A stretch of 64,000 bases of DNA from Thiocapsa bogorovii. Lineage in GTDB: Bacteria > Pseudomonadota > Gammaproteobacteria > Chromatiales > Chromatiaceae. A program made the translations under genes and the position numbers. This document shows, piece by piece, positions 1-9,437 of this stretch; within the stretch, counting starts at the first letter, position 1; each line of letters opens with the position of its first letter. The stretch lies in NCBI RefSeq assembly GCF_021228795.1, contig NZ_CP089309.1, positions 992,001 to 1,056,000 of the forward strand, read 5' to 3'. Under the pieces are notes generated by a model. That model was given only the letters and a program-made list of their open reading frames with translations. It ran no database searches and was not told the DNA's origin.

Positions 1-1228
1 TGATGACCTCGCCGTCGATCTCGGGCGCGTCCGCATAGCTGCGAGCGATGACCTCGTCTTCCCCGACCTCGTCGATCAGCACGGTCAGCCGTTGGCCGAC
101 TCGCTCGGCGAGCTTCGCCCGACTGATCTCGGCTTGCACGGCCATGAAGCGCTCGACCCGCTCGTGCTTGACCGGCTCCGGGACAGGGTCCGGCAGCGCG
201 TTGGCCGTCGCACCCTCGACCGGCGAATAGGGGAAACAACCCACGCGGTCCAGTTGGGCTGCGCGCAGGAAGTCGAGCAACTCCTCGAACTCGGCCTCGG
301 TCTCGCCCGGAAAACCGACGATGAAGGTGCTGCGCATGACCAGCTCCGGACACTGCTCGCGCCAGCGCGAGAGCCGATCGAGCACCTTCTCGGTCGCCGC
401 CGGACGACGCATTGCACGCAGAATCAACTCGCTGCCGTGCTGAAGAGGCATGTCGAGATAGGGCAGGATCAGCCCCTCCGCCATCAACGGGATCAGCGCG
501 TCCACGTGCGGATAGGGATAGACGTAGTGCAGCCGGACCCAGGCCGGCAGCACGCCGAGTGCGCGCGCCAGGTTGACGGTGTCGGTCTTGAGCGGCCGGC
601 CATTCCAGAAATCGGGCCGATAGCGCAGATCCAACCCGTAGGCACTGGTGTCTTGGGAGATGATCAAGAGCTCGCGCACCCCCGACTCCACCAGCCGCTC
701 GGCCTCCGCGAGCACCTCGCCGATCGGGCGGCTTGTCAGATCGCCGCGCAGGCTTGGGATGATGCAGAAGCTGCACCGATGGTTGCAGCCCTCGGAGATC
801 TTGAGATAGGCATAATGGCGCGGCGTCAGCCTCACCCCTTGCGGCGGCACCAAACTGACGAAGGGATCATGCGGCGCCGGCAGCTGCACATGAACGGCCG
901 CCATCACCTCGTCGAGTGCGTGCGGGCCCGTGACCGCAAGGACTTCCGGATGAGCTTCGCGGATCAGCTCTGCACGCGCACCCAGGCACCCGGTCACGAT
1001 GACACGACCGTTCGCGCTCAACGCCTCGCCGATCGCACCGAGCGACTCCTCGACCGCGTCGTCGATAAAGCCGCAGGTGTTGACGATGATCAGATCGGCA
1101 TCCTCGTAGCTCGGCGGGATGCCGTAGCCCTCCGCACGCAGCTGCGTGAGGATCCGCTCCGAATCCACCGTCGCCTTGGGACAGCCGAGGCTGACGAATC
1201 CGATCTTGGGGGTTTGGGTCATCGACAT
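1..1228 (-). CDS. rimO: Ribosomal protein S12 methylthiotransferase RimO (3' end outside window)
   Basis: Radical-SAM enzyme that methylthiolates an aspartate of ribosomal protein S12. The N-terminal domain opens with a [15 protein letters not shown] motif and continues through [13 protein letters not shown] and TGCLGARAE, which supply the cysteines of the accessory cluster. The radical-SAM triad follows as CNHRCSFC, then [11 protein letters not shown]. This pattern separates RimO from the tRNA enzyme MiaB. About 409 codons are present, and the family is about 440 residues, so only the end of the C-terminal TRAM domain is missing. Two in-frame ATGs (1228 and 1222) could start it; neither has a strong Shine-Dalgarno sequence. 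No operon partner is visible upstream. Confidence 0.95.
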   Translation of the reverse strand, partial: MSMTQTPKIGFVSLGCPKATVDSERILTQLRAEGYGIPPSYEDADLIIVNTCGFIDDAVEESLGAIGEALSANGRVIVTGCLGARAELIREAHPEVLAVTGPHALDEVMAAVHVQLPAPHDPFVSLVPPQGVRLTPRHYAYLKISEGCNHRCSFCIIPSLRGDLTSRPIGEVLAEAERLVESGVRELLIISQDTSAYGLDLRYRPDFWNGRPLKTDTVNLARALGVLPAWVRLHYVYPYPHVDALIPLMAEGLILPYLDMPLQHGSELILRAMRRPAATEKVLDRLSRWREQCPELVMRSTFIVGFPGETEAEFEELLDFLRAAQLDRVGCFPYSPVEGATANALPDPVPEPVKHERVERFMAVQAEISRAKLAERVGQRLTVLIDEVGEDEVIARSYADAPEIDGEVI

Positions 1229-1905
1229 AGGATTAACCGGGATCTACAACATCCAAAGAAAACCGACGATCTGCGAGCAGTCGCTCGGAGGACACCACGA
1301 GGGCCTTGGTCCGCACGGCCATCATCCTGGAATGAGCCAGTTGGCTGGCCGTCAGGGTGCGTCCCGCGCGGTGCCCGGCAAGGCGCAAGCCGACGCCATC
1401 GTGGTTCTACGGCACGTACTCAAGGGGTACGCCAGGGCGAAAGGGCTTGCACGACGGCAAGCGTCTGAAATGTCTCGGACGTCGCGCGATCAACAAACGG
1501 CGGCTCGGACATCTCGGGCTCCGCAAGGGACAAAACCTTCTCCCGGTGCCACGCCATGTTACGCGTCCCGTCGGCGGAAACGAAACGGAGGTCATCATCC
1601 CGCCCCTCTCGACGGGTAGACCATAGCGGGTTCCAATGAAAGTATGTATTCCTCGTCGACGGGACGAGTGTCGCCTGTCCGCGCTACCGCGGCCGTTGAT
1701 CCCCAAGATATCAGCGGCTGGCATGGGTCGTCTGCCGCCATCGTTCCGAGCGGTAAGTGTCAAGGTAGTTGTCGCATCAATCATGTCATGTTCGTGTCGG
1801 CCTTCTCCTGTTCACGAGGGGGGTTTTTCCCGGGTTGAGCAAGACCGAAGCGGGCGGCGTCCAATTGCGGGTGGGTCCGGCTGGCTGCGGCGCAATCCCT
1901 CACTG
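1229..1905. other. Gene-poor stretch upstream of rimO
   Basis: I see no convincing gene in this 677-nt stretch. Open frames here have no recognisable family, no good ribosome binding site and overlap one another in several frames. It holds one dispersed repeat copy (1357-1410, listed separately) and leads into a recombinase fragment. It is probably the outer part of a decayed insertion. Confidence 0.5.
1357..1410 (+). repeat. Dispersed repeat copy 1 (partner at 54909-54962)
   Basis: The first 29 nt (1357-1385) match 54909-54937 at 28 of 29 positions. After 15 divergent bases of equal length in both copies, GTGGTTCTACG matches again. The equal spacing argues for common descent. No reading frame is conserved between the copies, so this looks like a non-coding repeat. 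Copy 2 lies inside an element with inverted ends. Confidence 0.6.
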
Positions 1906-2265
1906 GCGAGCACGGCGCCCTTGCTGCCCAACCGCAACGGACAGGCGATGACTCGCTCCAATGTCAACAAACGCTTGGAGCTCGCGGTGGCACGTGCCGC
2001 CGAGCGCTACCCCAGCCTCAACACGCGCCACATCTCACCTCACTCGGTGCGCCACTCCACCGCCATGCATATGCTGCAGTCCGGTGTCGCCTTCAGCGTG
2101 ATCGCACTCTGGCTGGGGCATGAGAGCATGACGACCACGCATCGCTACGTCGAGGCCGATCTGGCGATGAAGCAAAACGCTCTGGCCCGCCTTCAGGAGC
2201 CCGCGATGGAGTCGACACGCTATCAACCGCCCGATGAGCTGATGCGCTTTCTCCTGGACCTGTAA
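1906..2265 (+). pseudogene. C-terminal fragment of a tyrosine recombinase / phage-type integrase
   Basis: About 119 codons resemble the catalytic C-terminus of tyrosine recombinases. HSVRHSTAMHML carries the HxxR box, ALWLGHESMTTT the LGH box, and HRYVEAD the nucleophilic tyrosine. The N-terminal DNA-binding domain and the first catalytic arginine are absent. In-frame sequence before about 1906 has no integrase similarity, so the rest was deleted or rearranged. Full family members are about 300-400 residues. The fragment sits in a decayed stretch between rimO and tRNA-Arg, which suggests a remnant mobile element. It is unlikely to be active. Confidence 0.75.
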
Positions 2266-2364
2266 CTCTGTAGAGCCCCGATCGCGCCGACGCTCAGCAG
2301 CACCGGCATCGGCGCGACAACTCAACATAAATGCGACCTCTACATAACGGCCAGTTTCTGCCAC

Positions 2365-3333
2365 TCAGCCAAGTCGCGTGAGCGGCAGGTCAACGCGCTT
2401 CGCGGTCACCGACGGCGCTTGGCCTGGGCGAGTGCTTACGACCGCCCCGGTCGTCGAGCCACCGCTTCCAGTTAAGCTGCGGTCGGCCCCAGGCGAAGCC
2501 TCAGGCGGATAGCCGCATGCGTCCTTGACCTGCTTTCGGTAGTCCTCGGGGAAGTTATGGAAAGGAGAGCGTCTGGGCCGATGCCCATTCAGAACCTGTC
2601 CCTCGGTCGCCTTGTACCGCGGGAGGTTGTTGATCTCCCGGAACGCGTCCTTGAGCTGGATGACGGCATCCTTCTTGTGCGCGCGAACGTGGTCGGCGGA
2701 GTAGATGTCGGCGAAGCGCTGGCCCTTGGCCGCGCCACCGGTGAGCGCGTAGCCGGGGCTCTTCTCCAGGTGGACCTTGAGGAACAGGAGCTTGCCCAGC
2801 TCGTCGATGGCGGCGTTGGTGGGTTTGACGCCCCCACGGGAGTAGATGGCCTCGTGTAGTTGGTCGAACTTGCGCTGGATGGCCCGGAAGTCGCCGCGGT
2901 GATACTCGGCCGAGACCTCTTGCACCATGCGCGTGCGGGTCTCGGAGATCGGCCGGGCGACGGTCTTCCAGTCATCTCGGGCCGGCAGGGCTGAGATCTG
3001 GGCGTCCTTCTCGACGTCGAAGATGAAGTCGTTCTCGCCATCCCAGAGCCAGACGAAACGGAAGGGCTTGCCCTCGGCGGCACCGAGTCCGGCCTTGAAC
3101 TTGGCATCGTCCTGCACCGACGCCTTCGAGGCATCGCCGGGCTCACCACTTGCAAACAGGATGACGGGCTCGTCATCGTCCAACCCAACCAGCTCCGCGG
3201 TCTCCGCCATAGAGCCGTCGCCGAGGGGATCAAACAGGGCGAAGCTGGCCTCGATCTGCTGATAGCCGAGCTGTTCGAGCTTCTCGCGCGCGCCATCGCG
3301 CAGTGCGTCTGGATTGGTTTTTTTATTGGCCAT
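2365..3333 (-). pseudogene. Truncated N-6 adenine DNA methyltransferase (HsdM-like N-terminus)
   Basis: The 322-codon frame resembles the N-terminal region of type I modification subunits of the N-6 DNA methylase class. It includes a helical stretch with AIDELGKLLFLKVHLEKSPG and NLPRYKATEGQVLNGH. The SAM-binding and NPPF/Y catalytic motifs that should follow are missing. The last ~85 codons have no recognisable similarity, so the C-terminus looks replaced by a rearrangement. Start ATG at 3333 has GAGAGGA upstream. No specificity or endonuclease subunit is nearby. I read it as the remnant of a restriction-modification locus. The exact family is inferred from motifs alone. Confidence 0.6.
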
Positions 3334-3346
3334 TGAGGTCCTCTCG

Positions 3347-3691
3347 TCAGCGACGTCGGTTGAAAATGTTGGTGCCGACGACGACGTATTGCGCCGCCAG
3401 GAGCTCGCGGACTTGGTGCTCCGCCAGACCGGTGTCGCTCGCTACGCCTCGAACCGCACTGGCAAAGGGAACACCGCGGCGACCGACGAAATACTTCTCA
3501 GCCGACTCCCGAACGCGGCGCTCATCGCTGATCGCGCTGCCGCGCGCGGCCGACTTGTCGGTACCCGTTCGCTCCAGGGTCGGGTCGAGGCGCATCAGCA
3601 GCAGCGCGCGTTCGGTGCCTCCGCTCTGAGCGAGTTCCGGCAATGCCTCGGCGACGCGTTCTGCAGTGGCCGGGGTTTGCCAGTCTTTCAA
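3347..3691 (-). CDS. Hypothetical protein upstream of the methylase remnant
   Basis: 114 codons ending 13 nt before the methylase remnant start, on the same strand, so co-transcription is likely. I do not recognise the family. The sequence is charged, with no signal peptide or membrane segment, and ends in a short basic tail (IFNRRR). A stretch around VRGVASDTGLAEHQVRELLAA could form a helix-turn-helix-like pair, but this is weak. It may itself be the C-terminal remnant of a larger gene of the same decayed locus. Confidence 0.35.
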   Translation of the reverse strand: MKDWQTPATAERVAEALPELAQSGGTERALLLMRLDPTLERTGTDKSAARGSAISDERRVRESAEKYFVGRRGVPFASAVRGVASDTGLAEHQVRELLAAQYVVVGTNIFNRRR

Positions 3692-4047
3692 TCACCCGAT
3701 CCGAGAAAGTCGGAGACGCGGCGGTAGCGGAGCATCGTGGCTGGGCCACGATGTCGATCAGGTCAGCCGGAGTGGAGTCTCACCGTCTTCAGAAAGAAGA
3801 TATGTGGGCACGGAGTGCAGGAGTTAGTTTCGGTGACCTCGATCCGGTGGCCCGCCGGCCATAGGCACAGCAGGGGCACGCCCTGGGCACATGGCCCAAA
3901 ACAGCATCTGTAGGTCAGTGTGCCCGGGATGTGGGCAGGAATCAGAGACGTAGCCGCGAAGTTTGACTTCAGGTTTCTGATGACAGGAATCGATCGGCGT
4001 AGGCCGGTCGCGTTCCGAAGCGGTAAATATTTGAAAAAGATTTGATT
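3692..4047. other. Intergenic stretch between the decayed locus and tRNA-Arg
   Basis: No gene, tRNA or clear repeat is visible here. I looked for a duplicated tRNA 3' end that would mark an attachment site and did not find one. Confidence 0.5.
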
Positions 4048-4124
4048 TGGCGCGCCCGACAGGATTCGAACCTGTGACCCCAGCCTTCGGAGGGCTGTAC
4101 TCTATCCATCTGAGCTACGGGCGC
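4048..4124 (-). tRNA. tRNA-Arg(CCG)
   Basis: A 77-nt cloverleaf on the minus strand. The acceptor stem pairs GCGCCCG with CGGGCGC and is followed by discriminator G and an encoded CCA. The anticodon stem CAGCC/GGCTG encloses loop CTCCGAA, giving anticodon CCG (reads CGG, Arg). The T arm has GGTTCGAATCC. Its 3' end points toward the decayed recombinase/methylase stretch, the usual arrangement when a tRNA gene served as an integration site. No matching attachment repeat was seen. Confidence 0.97.
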
Positions 4125-4299
4125 TTTTTGCGGTTTCGCTATCCGGGGTGTCGCCGCTCGGTTCGATACCAGCGCAATCTCGATTCGCGAAGACCGTAAA
4201 ATATACTGCGATTCGCCTCGGGCGTCCATGGGCTCTTGCACCGATGCTCAGCAGCAAAAGCGCCGGCCTGCATTCGGTCGGCCGCTCGGGGTACAGTGC

Positions 4300-6306
4300 T
4301 CAGTCAACGTCGAGGATTCCCTTCAGTGCATGCAGATGGCTCAAGCCTCGGGCTTTGCGGTTCTCGGGGGTCTCGTCGCGCGCATTGTCCCAGCGTAACT
4401 GATCCCGCGGCAGCTCGGAGAGGAAGCGGCTGGGCTCGCTGGTCACCCACTCGCCGTAGCGTTTACGCCGCCGCGTGAGTGTGAAGGTGAGTGTGCGTTG
4501 CGCACGGGTGATGCCGACATAGGCAAGCCGGCGTTCCTCCTCGATGGTCTCCTCCTCGATGCTGGTGCGGTGTGGAAGCAGCTCCTCTTCCATGCCGACC
4601 AGGAAGACGTGCGGGAATTCCAGGCCCTTGGCGGCGTGCAGGGTCATGAGGCCGACCCGGTCGCCGCCTTCGTCCTCGTCTTGACGTTCCATGACGTCCA
4701 TCAGGGTGAGATGGGTCGCCATCTCGGCGAGTGTCTTCTCTTGCAGCTCGCCCTTTTTGAGTGCGCCGAGCCAGTCGAGCAGATCGGTGATGTTGGCGTA
4801 ACGGCGGTCGGCGACGGCCTGGCTCGAGGCGTTCTCGCGCAGCCAGGAGGCGTAGTCGATCGTCTCGACCAGCGTGCGCATGGTCCCGACGGGGTCGCTT
4901 GCGCCGCGTCGGGCATGCTCGGAGACCAGTACGCTGAAGGCGTGGAGACGCTCGCGTTGGCGCTCGTTCAGGTGTTCGCCGAGACCGAGCTCGCCGCAGG
5001 CTTCGAGCAGATGGATGCCGCGCTCGCGGGCATAGTTGGCGAGCTTCTCCAGGGTCGTCGGGCCAATCTCGCGCCGCGGGGTGTTGACGATGCGCAGGAA
5101 GGCGGCATCGTCCTGCGGATTGGCGATCAGGCGCAGATAGGCCATCAGGTCCTTGACCTCGGCACGGGCGAAGAAGGACGTCCCGCCGCTCAGGACGTAG
5201 GGCACGTTGTGCTCGCGCAGGGCCTTCTCGAAGGTACGCGCCTGATGGTTGCCGCGATAGAGGATGGCAATGTCGCCGAACTCGGCCCCTTCGGCGAACT
5301 TGAGATGTAGGATCTCGGAGACGACCTGCTCGGCCTCGTGGACCTCGTCCTTGCAGTGCAGCACTCGCGGCGGCTCGCCCGGACCGTGCTCGCTCCAGAG
5401 CCGTTTCTCGAAGACATGCGGGTTGTTCGCGATCAGGGTGTTGGCGAGTCCGAGGATGGTCGCGCTGGAGCGGTAGTTCTGTTGCAGCATGATGACCTTC
5501 AGATGCGGATAGTCGGTCTGCAGCCGGGCCAGGTTCTCGGGCCGTGCACCGCGCCAGGCGTAGATGGATTGGTCGTCGTCGCCGACCACGGTGAAGGCCG
5601 CCCGCGGGCCGACGAGCCGACGAACCAGATCGTATTGCGCCCCGTTGGTGTCCTGGTATTCGTCGACCAGCAGGTAGCGGATTCTGCCTTGCCAGGTCTC
5701 GCGCAGCTCCGGGTGCTCGGCGAGCATCCGGGCCGGACCAAGAATGAGGTCGTCGAAGTCGACCGCGTTGTAGGCACGCAGGCTGCGTTCGTAATCGGCA
5801 TAGAGCGCGGCGAGCCGGGCCTCGAAGTCGTCCTCGGCGTGGCTGGCGGCCTGGCTCGGGTCGATCAGGTCGTTCTTCCAACGGGAAATGCGATGTTGGA
5901 TCGCCGCCGGGCTGAAGGCGTCGCCGCCCTTGGTATGGCGCAGGTGCTCTTTGATCAGGGCCTCGGCGTCCTGCGCGTCAAGGAGCGAGAACCGGGGGCG
6001 CAAGCCCGCGCGCTCGGGGTGTCGACGCAGCATGTCGAGGCCCAGCGTATGAAAGGTCGAGATGGTCAGACCACGCGTCTCGGCGCCCTTGATCCTGCTG
6101 CCGACCCGCTCGCGCATCTCGCGCGCGGCCTTGTTGGTGAAGGTCAGTGCGCAGATGTGGCGGGGCGAGATCCCGCCCGGGCCGATCAGGTGGGCGATCT
6201 TGCGGGTGATCACACGGGTCTTGCCGGATCCGGCACCGGCCAGGACCAGGAGCGGCCCGGCGGTGTAGTGCACGGCCTCGAGTTGTCTGGGGTTGAGTCC
6301 GCTCAT
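4300..6306 (-). CDS. rep: ATP-dependent DNA helicase Rep
   Basis: Superfamily 1A 3'-5' helicase of 668 residues that helps replication forks pass obstacles. Walker A is AGAGSGKT at residues 23-30, followed by ALTFTNKAAREM (motif Ia), DFDDLI, DEYQDT (motif II), GDDDQSIYAWRGA (motif III), QNYRSS (motif IV), LMTLHAAKGLEF (motif V) and VGITRAQ (motif VI). The N-terminus LNPRQLEAVHY and the length fit Rep rather than UvrD. I chose the ATG at 6306 because AAAGGA precedes it; the frame extends 13 codons further without a better start. It lies downstream of a divergently transcribed DUF2782 gene. Confidence 0.95.
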   Translation of the reverse strand: MSGLNPRQLEAVHYTAGPLLVLAGAGSGKTRVITRKIAHLIGPGGISPRHICALTFTNKAAREMRERVGSRIKGAETRGLTISTFHTLGLDMLRRHPERAGLRPRFSLLDAQDAEALIKEHLRHTKGGDAFSPAAIQHRISRWKNDLIDPSQAASHAEDDFEARLAALYADYERSLRAYNAVDFDDLILGPARMLAEHPELRETWQGRIRYLLVDEYQDTNGAQYDLVRRLVGPRAAFTVVGDDDQSIYAWRGARPENLARLQTDYPHLKVIMLQQNYRSSATILGLANTLIANNPHVFEKRLWSEHGPGEPPRVLHCKDEVHEAEQVVSEILHLKFAEGAEFGDIAILYRGNHQARTFEKALREHNVPYVLSGGTSFFARAEVKDLMAYLRLIANPQDDAAFLRIVNTPRREIGPTTLEKLANYARERGIHLLEACGELGLGEHLNERQRERLHAFSVLVSEHARRGASDPVGTMRTLVETIDYASWLRENASSQAVADRRYANITDLLDWLGALKKGELQEKTLAEMATHLTLMDVMERQDEDEGGDRVGLMTLHAAKGLEFPHVFLVGMEEELLPHRTSIEEETIEEERRLAYVGITRAQRTLTFTLTRRRKRYGEWVTSEPSRFLSELPRDQLRWDNARDETPENRKARGLSHLHALKGILDVD

Positions 6307-6480
6307 GCGGGATCCTTTCGGGTGCGGGCGATCCGGTGCCCGCATCGCGCAAGGCCGCCTCGGGTTCGGGCCGACAAAGATACCCTATCGGCATCGGTCT
6401 AGCGCACCTGCGGATGAGGCAATCCGGGTGCGTTCGTACTACCATGCAAGTCTTTCAATCGACGGTGAGATGGTGGCCCC

Positions 6481-6831
6481 GTGACGAAGACGATCCTGCT
6501 GACGATCCCGCTGATGCTTTGCCTCGGGATGGCGTACGCGCAAGAGGAGCCACCGGCAGCGGCCGGCGGTGGATTTCTGGAGGCGCCGACGGTCATTCCG
6601 TCTCCGATCACCGGGGAACCGGTTGAGCCCGAGATCACCATTATCGAATCCGGCGACCAGGTCATCTACGAATACCGGATCCGCGGGGTGCTCTACATGG
6701 TCCGGATTCAACCCCAGTTCGGACCGCCCTACTTTCTCTTCGACACCAACGGCGACGGGGTTCTTGACATGCAGGAGAACGCGGCGAACAGCGTCTCGAT
6801 ACCGCAGTGGGTCCTGTTCGAATGGAACTGA
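6481..6831 (+). CDS. DUF2782 family periplasmic protein
   Basis: A 116-residue protein starting at GTG; the upstream ATG at 6471 hits a stop after four codons. It has a signal peptide (TILLTIPLMLCLGMAYA, cleavage before QEEPP) and a proline/glycine-rich segment. A compact C-terminal domain follows (IYEYRIRGVLYMVRIQP, FGPPYFLFDTNGDG), typical of DUF2782. The function is unknown. In Pseudomonas and relatives a DUF2782 gene lies beside polA, and here polA is about 4 kb away, so ancestral linkage is partly kept. DTNGDGVLDM resembles an EF-hand-like calcium loop, which is only a suggestion. Confidence 0.8.
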   Translation: MTKTILLTIPLMLCLGMAYAQEEPPAAAGGGFLEAPTVIPSPITGEPVEPEITIIESGDQVIYEYRIRGVLYMVRIQPQFGPPYFLFDTNGDGVLDMQENAANSVSIPQWVLFEWN

Positions 6832-6967
6832 AGTCGGATCGAGCGGCATCCGGGTGACACGTCGATCTTGAGTCCGCGAGCGGCCGAGCCGCCCGCGCCG
6901 TTCGGCCCCTTCCAATGTCTCGTCCGAGTCGCCTGTTTCTGCGCAATACAGACGCCTGGAGCTCCGT

Positions 6968-7543
6968 ATGAGGAACCATCCCCGAACGGGAGGCCCGACC
7001 CGCCTGCTTGTGTTCGCCGATCGGATCGACGCCGTCGTCCGACAAATCGGCGAATGGGCGACCTGGCTTTCACTTGCCATGGTGCTGGTCACCTTCGCCG
7101 TGGTGGTCCTGCGCTATGCGTTCGACATCGGCTCGATAGCGCTGCAGGAGTCGGTGACCTACATGCATGCCGTCCTCTTTATGCTCGGCATCGCCTATAC
7201 GCTGGGACGCAACGGCCATGTGCGGGTCGATATCCTCTACGAGCGTCTCTCGCGTCGCGGCCGTGCTCGGGTGGATCTGATCGGAACCCTCCTGCTGCTG
7301 ATCCCCGTGTGCGTCCTGATCATCTGGCTCGGTTGGGCCTACGTTGCTGAATCCTGGCGTGTTCAGGAGGCATCCCGCGAGACCGGCGGCCTTCCTGCGG
7401 TCTATCTGTTGAAGAGTCTCATCCTGATCATGCCGATCCTGCTTTTGGCGCAGGGCCTGTCGAATGCGCTGCGCAATGGACTCTTCTTGGCCGGGATGGA
7501 AGAGGCGCTGCCGCCCTCCGACGGAGAGATGGGCCGTGCATGA
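6968..7543 (+). CDS. TRAP transporter small permease subunit (DctQ-type)
   Basis: A 191-residue inner-membrane protein with four predicted helices, in the order and size of the DctQ family. It carries the typical QESVTYMHAVLFMLGIAYTLGRNGHVRVDI segment between helices 2 and 3. It partners the large permease encoded next, and the two genes overlap by 8 nt. TRAP transporters use ion gradients to import organic acids and related solutes with a periplasmic binding protein. No binding-protein gene is present on either side, so the substrate cannot be inferred. Confidence 0.9.
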   Translation: MRNHPRTGGPTRLLVFADRIDAVVRQIGEWATWLSLAMVLVTFAVVVLRYAFDIGSIALQESVTYMHAVLFMLGIAYTLGRNGHVRVDILYERLSRRGRARVDLIGTLLLLIPVCVLIIWLGWAYVAESWRVQEASRETGGLPAVYLLKSLILIMPILLLAQGLSNALRNGLFLAGMEEALPPSDGEMGRA

Positions 7544-8921
7544 GATGATGCCTGTGCTGTTGTTCGTCGGTGTCGTCGTCACCCTGCTGGCCGGCTACCC
7601 GGTGGCTCTGTCGTTGGGGGGCACGGCGCTTGCTTTTGCGCTGGTCGGCGAGGTCTTCGGGCTCTTCGAGCCGGCGTTTCTCGAGGCGCTGCCCAACCGA
7701 CTCTACGGCGTCATGACCAACGAGACGCTGATCGCGGTCCCGCTCTTCGTCTTCATGGGCGTCATGCTCGAGCGCTCGCGTGTGGCCGAGAGTCTGCTCG
7801 ACACCATGGCGATGCTGTTCGGACCCCTACGCGGCGGGCTCGGGATCTCGGTCACACTCGTGGGCATGCTGCTGGCCGCGAGCACGGGCATCGTCGGAGC
7901 GACGGTCGTGACCATGGGCCTGTTATCTCTACCGATCATGATGCGCCGCGGCTATTCTCCGAGCTTGGCGGCGGGAACCATCTGTGCATCGGGGACCCTG
8001 GGGCAGATCATCCCGCCTTCGATAGTGCTCGTCCTGCTGGGAGATGTGCTCTCGTCTGCCTATCAGCAGGCCCAACTGGAGATGGGTATCTGGTCGCCGG
8101 AGACGGTCTCGGTCGGCGACTTATTTGTCGGTGCCTTGGTGCCCGGATTGATGCTGGTCGGTCTTTACATCCTCTATATCGTGGGTATTGCCGTCTTTCG
8201 ACCCGAGTCGGTACCGGCGATTCCACGTGAGGACCGACCGGTCGGCGGAGCCGCTCTGGCCTGGCGGGTCGTCTCGGTGTTGATCCCGCCACTCTTTCTG
8301 GTTGTGGCGGTGTTGGGGTCGATTCTAGGTGGGTTTGCGACACCGACCGAGGCCGCGTCGGTGGGCGCGGTCGGTGCGCTGATCCTGGCCGCGACGCGAG
8401 GTCGGCTGACCCTGTCGACACTGCGTGAGGTCGTGCGTCAGACCACCATGGTGACCAGCATGGTGTTCTTGATCTTCATCGGTGCTGCGATCTTTTCGCT
8501 GGTCTTCCGCGGATTCGGCGGCGATGACCTAGTGACCGAGTTTCTCACCGGCTTGCCCGGCGGGACGTTCGGGGCGGTGGCGCTGGTGATGCTGGTGATG
8601 TTCCTGCTGGGGTTCATCCTGGACTTCATCGAGATCACCTTCGTGGTGGTCCCGATCGTGGGGCCCGTCCTGCTCGCGATGGGGCTGGATCCGGTCTGGC
8701 TCGGGGTCATGATGGCGATCAATCTCCAGACCTCGTTTCTCACACCGCCGTTCGGCTTCTCGCTCTTCTATCTTCGCGGTGTCGCTCCGCCCGAGATCAC
8801 CACGGTCGACATCTATAAGGGCGTCGCACCCTTTATCCTGATTCAGTTGCTCGTCCTTGGACTGCTTGCGCTCTGGCCTGCGTTGACCACCTGGTTGCCC
8901 GGGTTGGTCTATGCATCCTGA
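7536..8921 (+). CDS. TRAP transporter large permease subunit (DctM-type)
   Basis: A 461-residue polytopic membrane protein of the ion transporter superfamily, and the translocation subunit of the TRAP system. Family signatures include VPLFVFMGVMLERS, AASTGIVGATVVTMGLLSLP, GTLGQIIPPSIVLV, and the C-terminal FLTPPFGFSLFYLRG. I chose the GTG at 7536 because GGAGAG lies 7 nt upstream; an ATG at 7545 is the alternative. Its start overlaps the small permease stop, so translation is probably coupled. The binding protein must be encoded elsewhere or be lost. Confidence 0.92.
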   Translation: MHEMMPVLLFVGVVVTLLAGYPVALSLGGTALAFALVGEVFGLFEPAFLEALPNRLYGVMTNETLIAVPLFVFMGVMLERSRVAESLLDTMAMLFGPLRGGLGISVTLVGMLLAASTGIVGATVVTMGLLSLPIMMRRGYSPSLAAGTICASGTLGQIIPPSIVLVLLGDVLSSAYQQAQLEMGIWSPETVSVGDLFVGALVPGLMLVGLYILYIVGIAVFRPESVPAIPREDRPVGGAALAWRVVSVLIPPLFLVVAVLGSILGGFATPTEAASVGAVGALILAATRGRLTLSTLREVVRQTTMVTSMVFLIFIGAAIFSLVFRGFGGDDLVTEFLTGLPGGTFGAVALVMLVMFLLGFILDFIEITFVVVPIVGPVLLAMGLDPVWLGVMMAINLQTSFLTPPFGFSLFYLRGVAPPEITTVDIYKGVAPFILIQLLVLGLLALWPALTTWLPGLVYAS

Positions 8922-8965
8922 GGCCTTTTCCGAACCACTCGGTCGGCAGCGGTGACGCGCGGGAA

Positions 8966-9322
8966 TCAGCGCGCACTCGATCGACGGCCGGTTGAATCGA
9001 CAGCCTGCGGTGGCGGGGGCTGTCGAGCAAGATCCCGGGTAAGGCCCTGGTAGAGGTCAGGCCGGGGATCCCGGAACATCACGCCGATGCCGGAGCCGCG
9101 ATGGTGGACCACGATGGCGGGGATGAGCCAATCCTTTCCGAGGCAGGCAAGCTCGAGCTCGACGAGGATACCGGTGGGGAGCGTGAGGTTGCGCACCTCG
9201 AGAAACATACCCTGATCGGATAGGTTGCAGGCGCGGGCACAGATGAACCGGCGTTTACGGTAGCGGATAGACACAAGAAGATCGATCGGGTGTCGGGCGC
9301 AGTAGCGGCGTTCGATGGCCAT
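8966..9322 (-). CDS. PilZ-domain protein
   Basis: A 118-residue protein consisting almost entirely of a PilZ domain, a cyclic-di-GMP receptor fold. The RxxxR motif is RYCAR near residue 6, and the second motif NLSDQG fits (D/N)xSxxG, so both ligand-binding elements are intact. The ATG at 9322 follows GAGGGGG; the frame extends 50 codons upstream into the glycosyltransferase gene, but that region lacks domain similarity. It follows the glycosyltransferase on the same strand. Nucleotide-controlled glycan or surface output is possible but not shown. Confidence 0.85.
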   Translation of the reverse strand: MAIERRYCARHPIDLLVSIRYRKRRFICARACNLSDQGMFLEVRNLTLPTGILVELELACLGKDWLIPAIVVHHRGSGIGVMFRDPRPDLYQGLTRDLARQPPPPQAVDSTGRRSSAR

Positions 9323-9437
9323 TGGATAGTTTCCCCCTCGCTCTTCGGTTTCGCCGGATAGTAGAGGCTCGACTTGACGAATCGGTTGAGGTCGTATGAC
9401 GGATCGATGAACCTTATCGAGCACGCCGCCGTCTTCA

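Noticed and set aside
3692-4124. Attachment-site duplication of the tRNA-Arg 3' end
   Set aside because: No second copy of the tRNA 3' sequence could be found in the decayed stretch, so an att site is not claimed.
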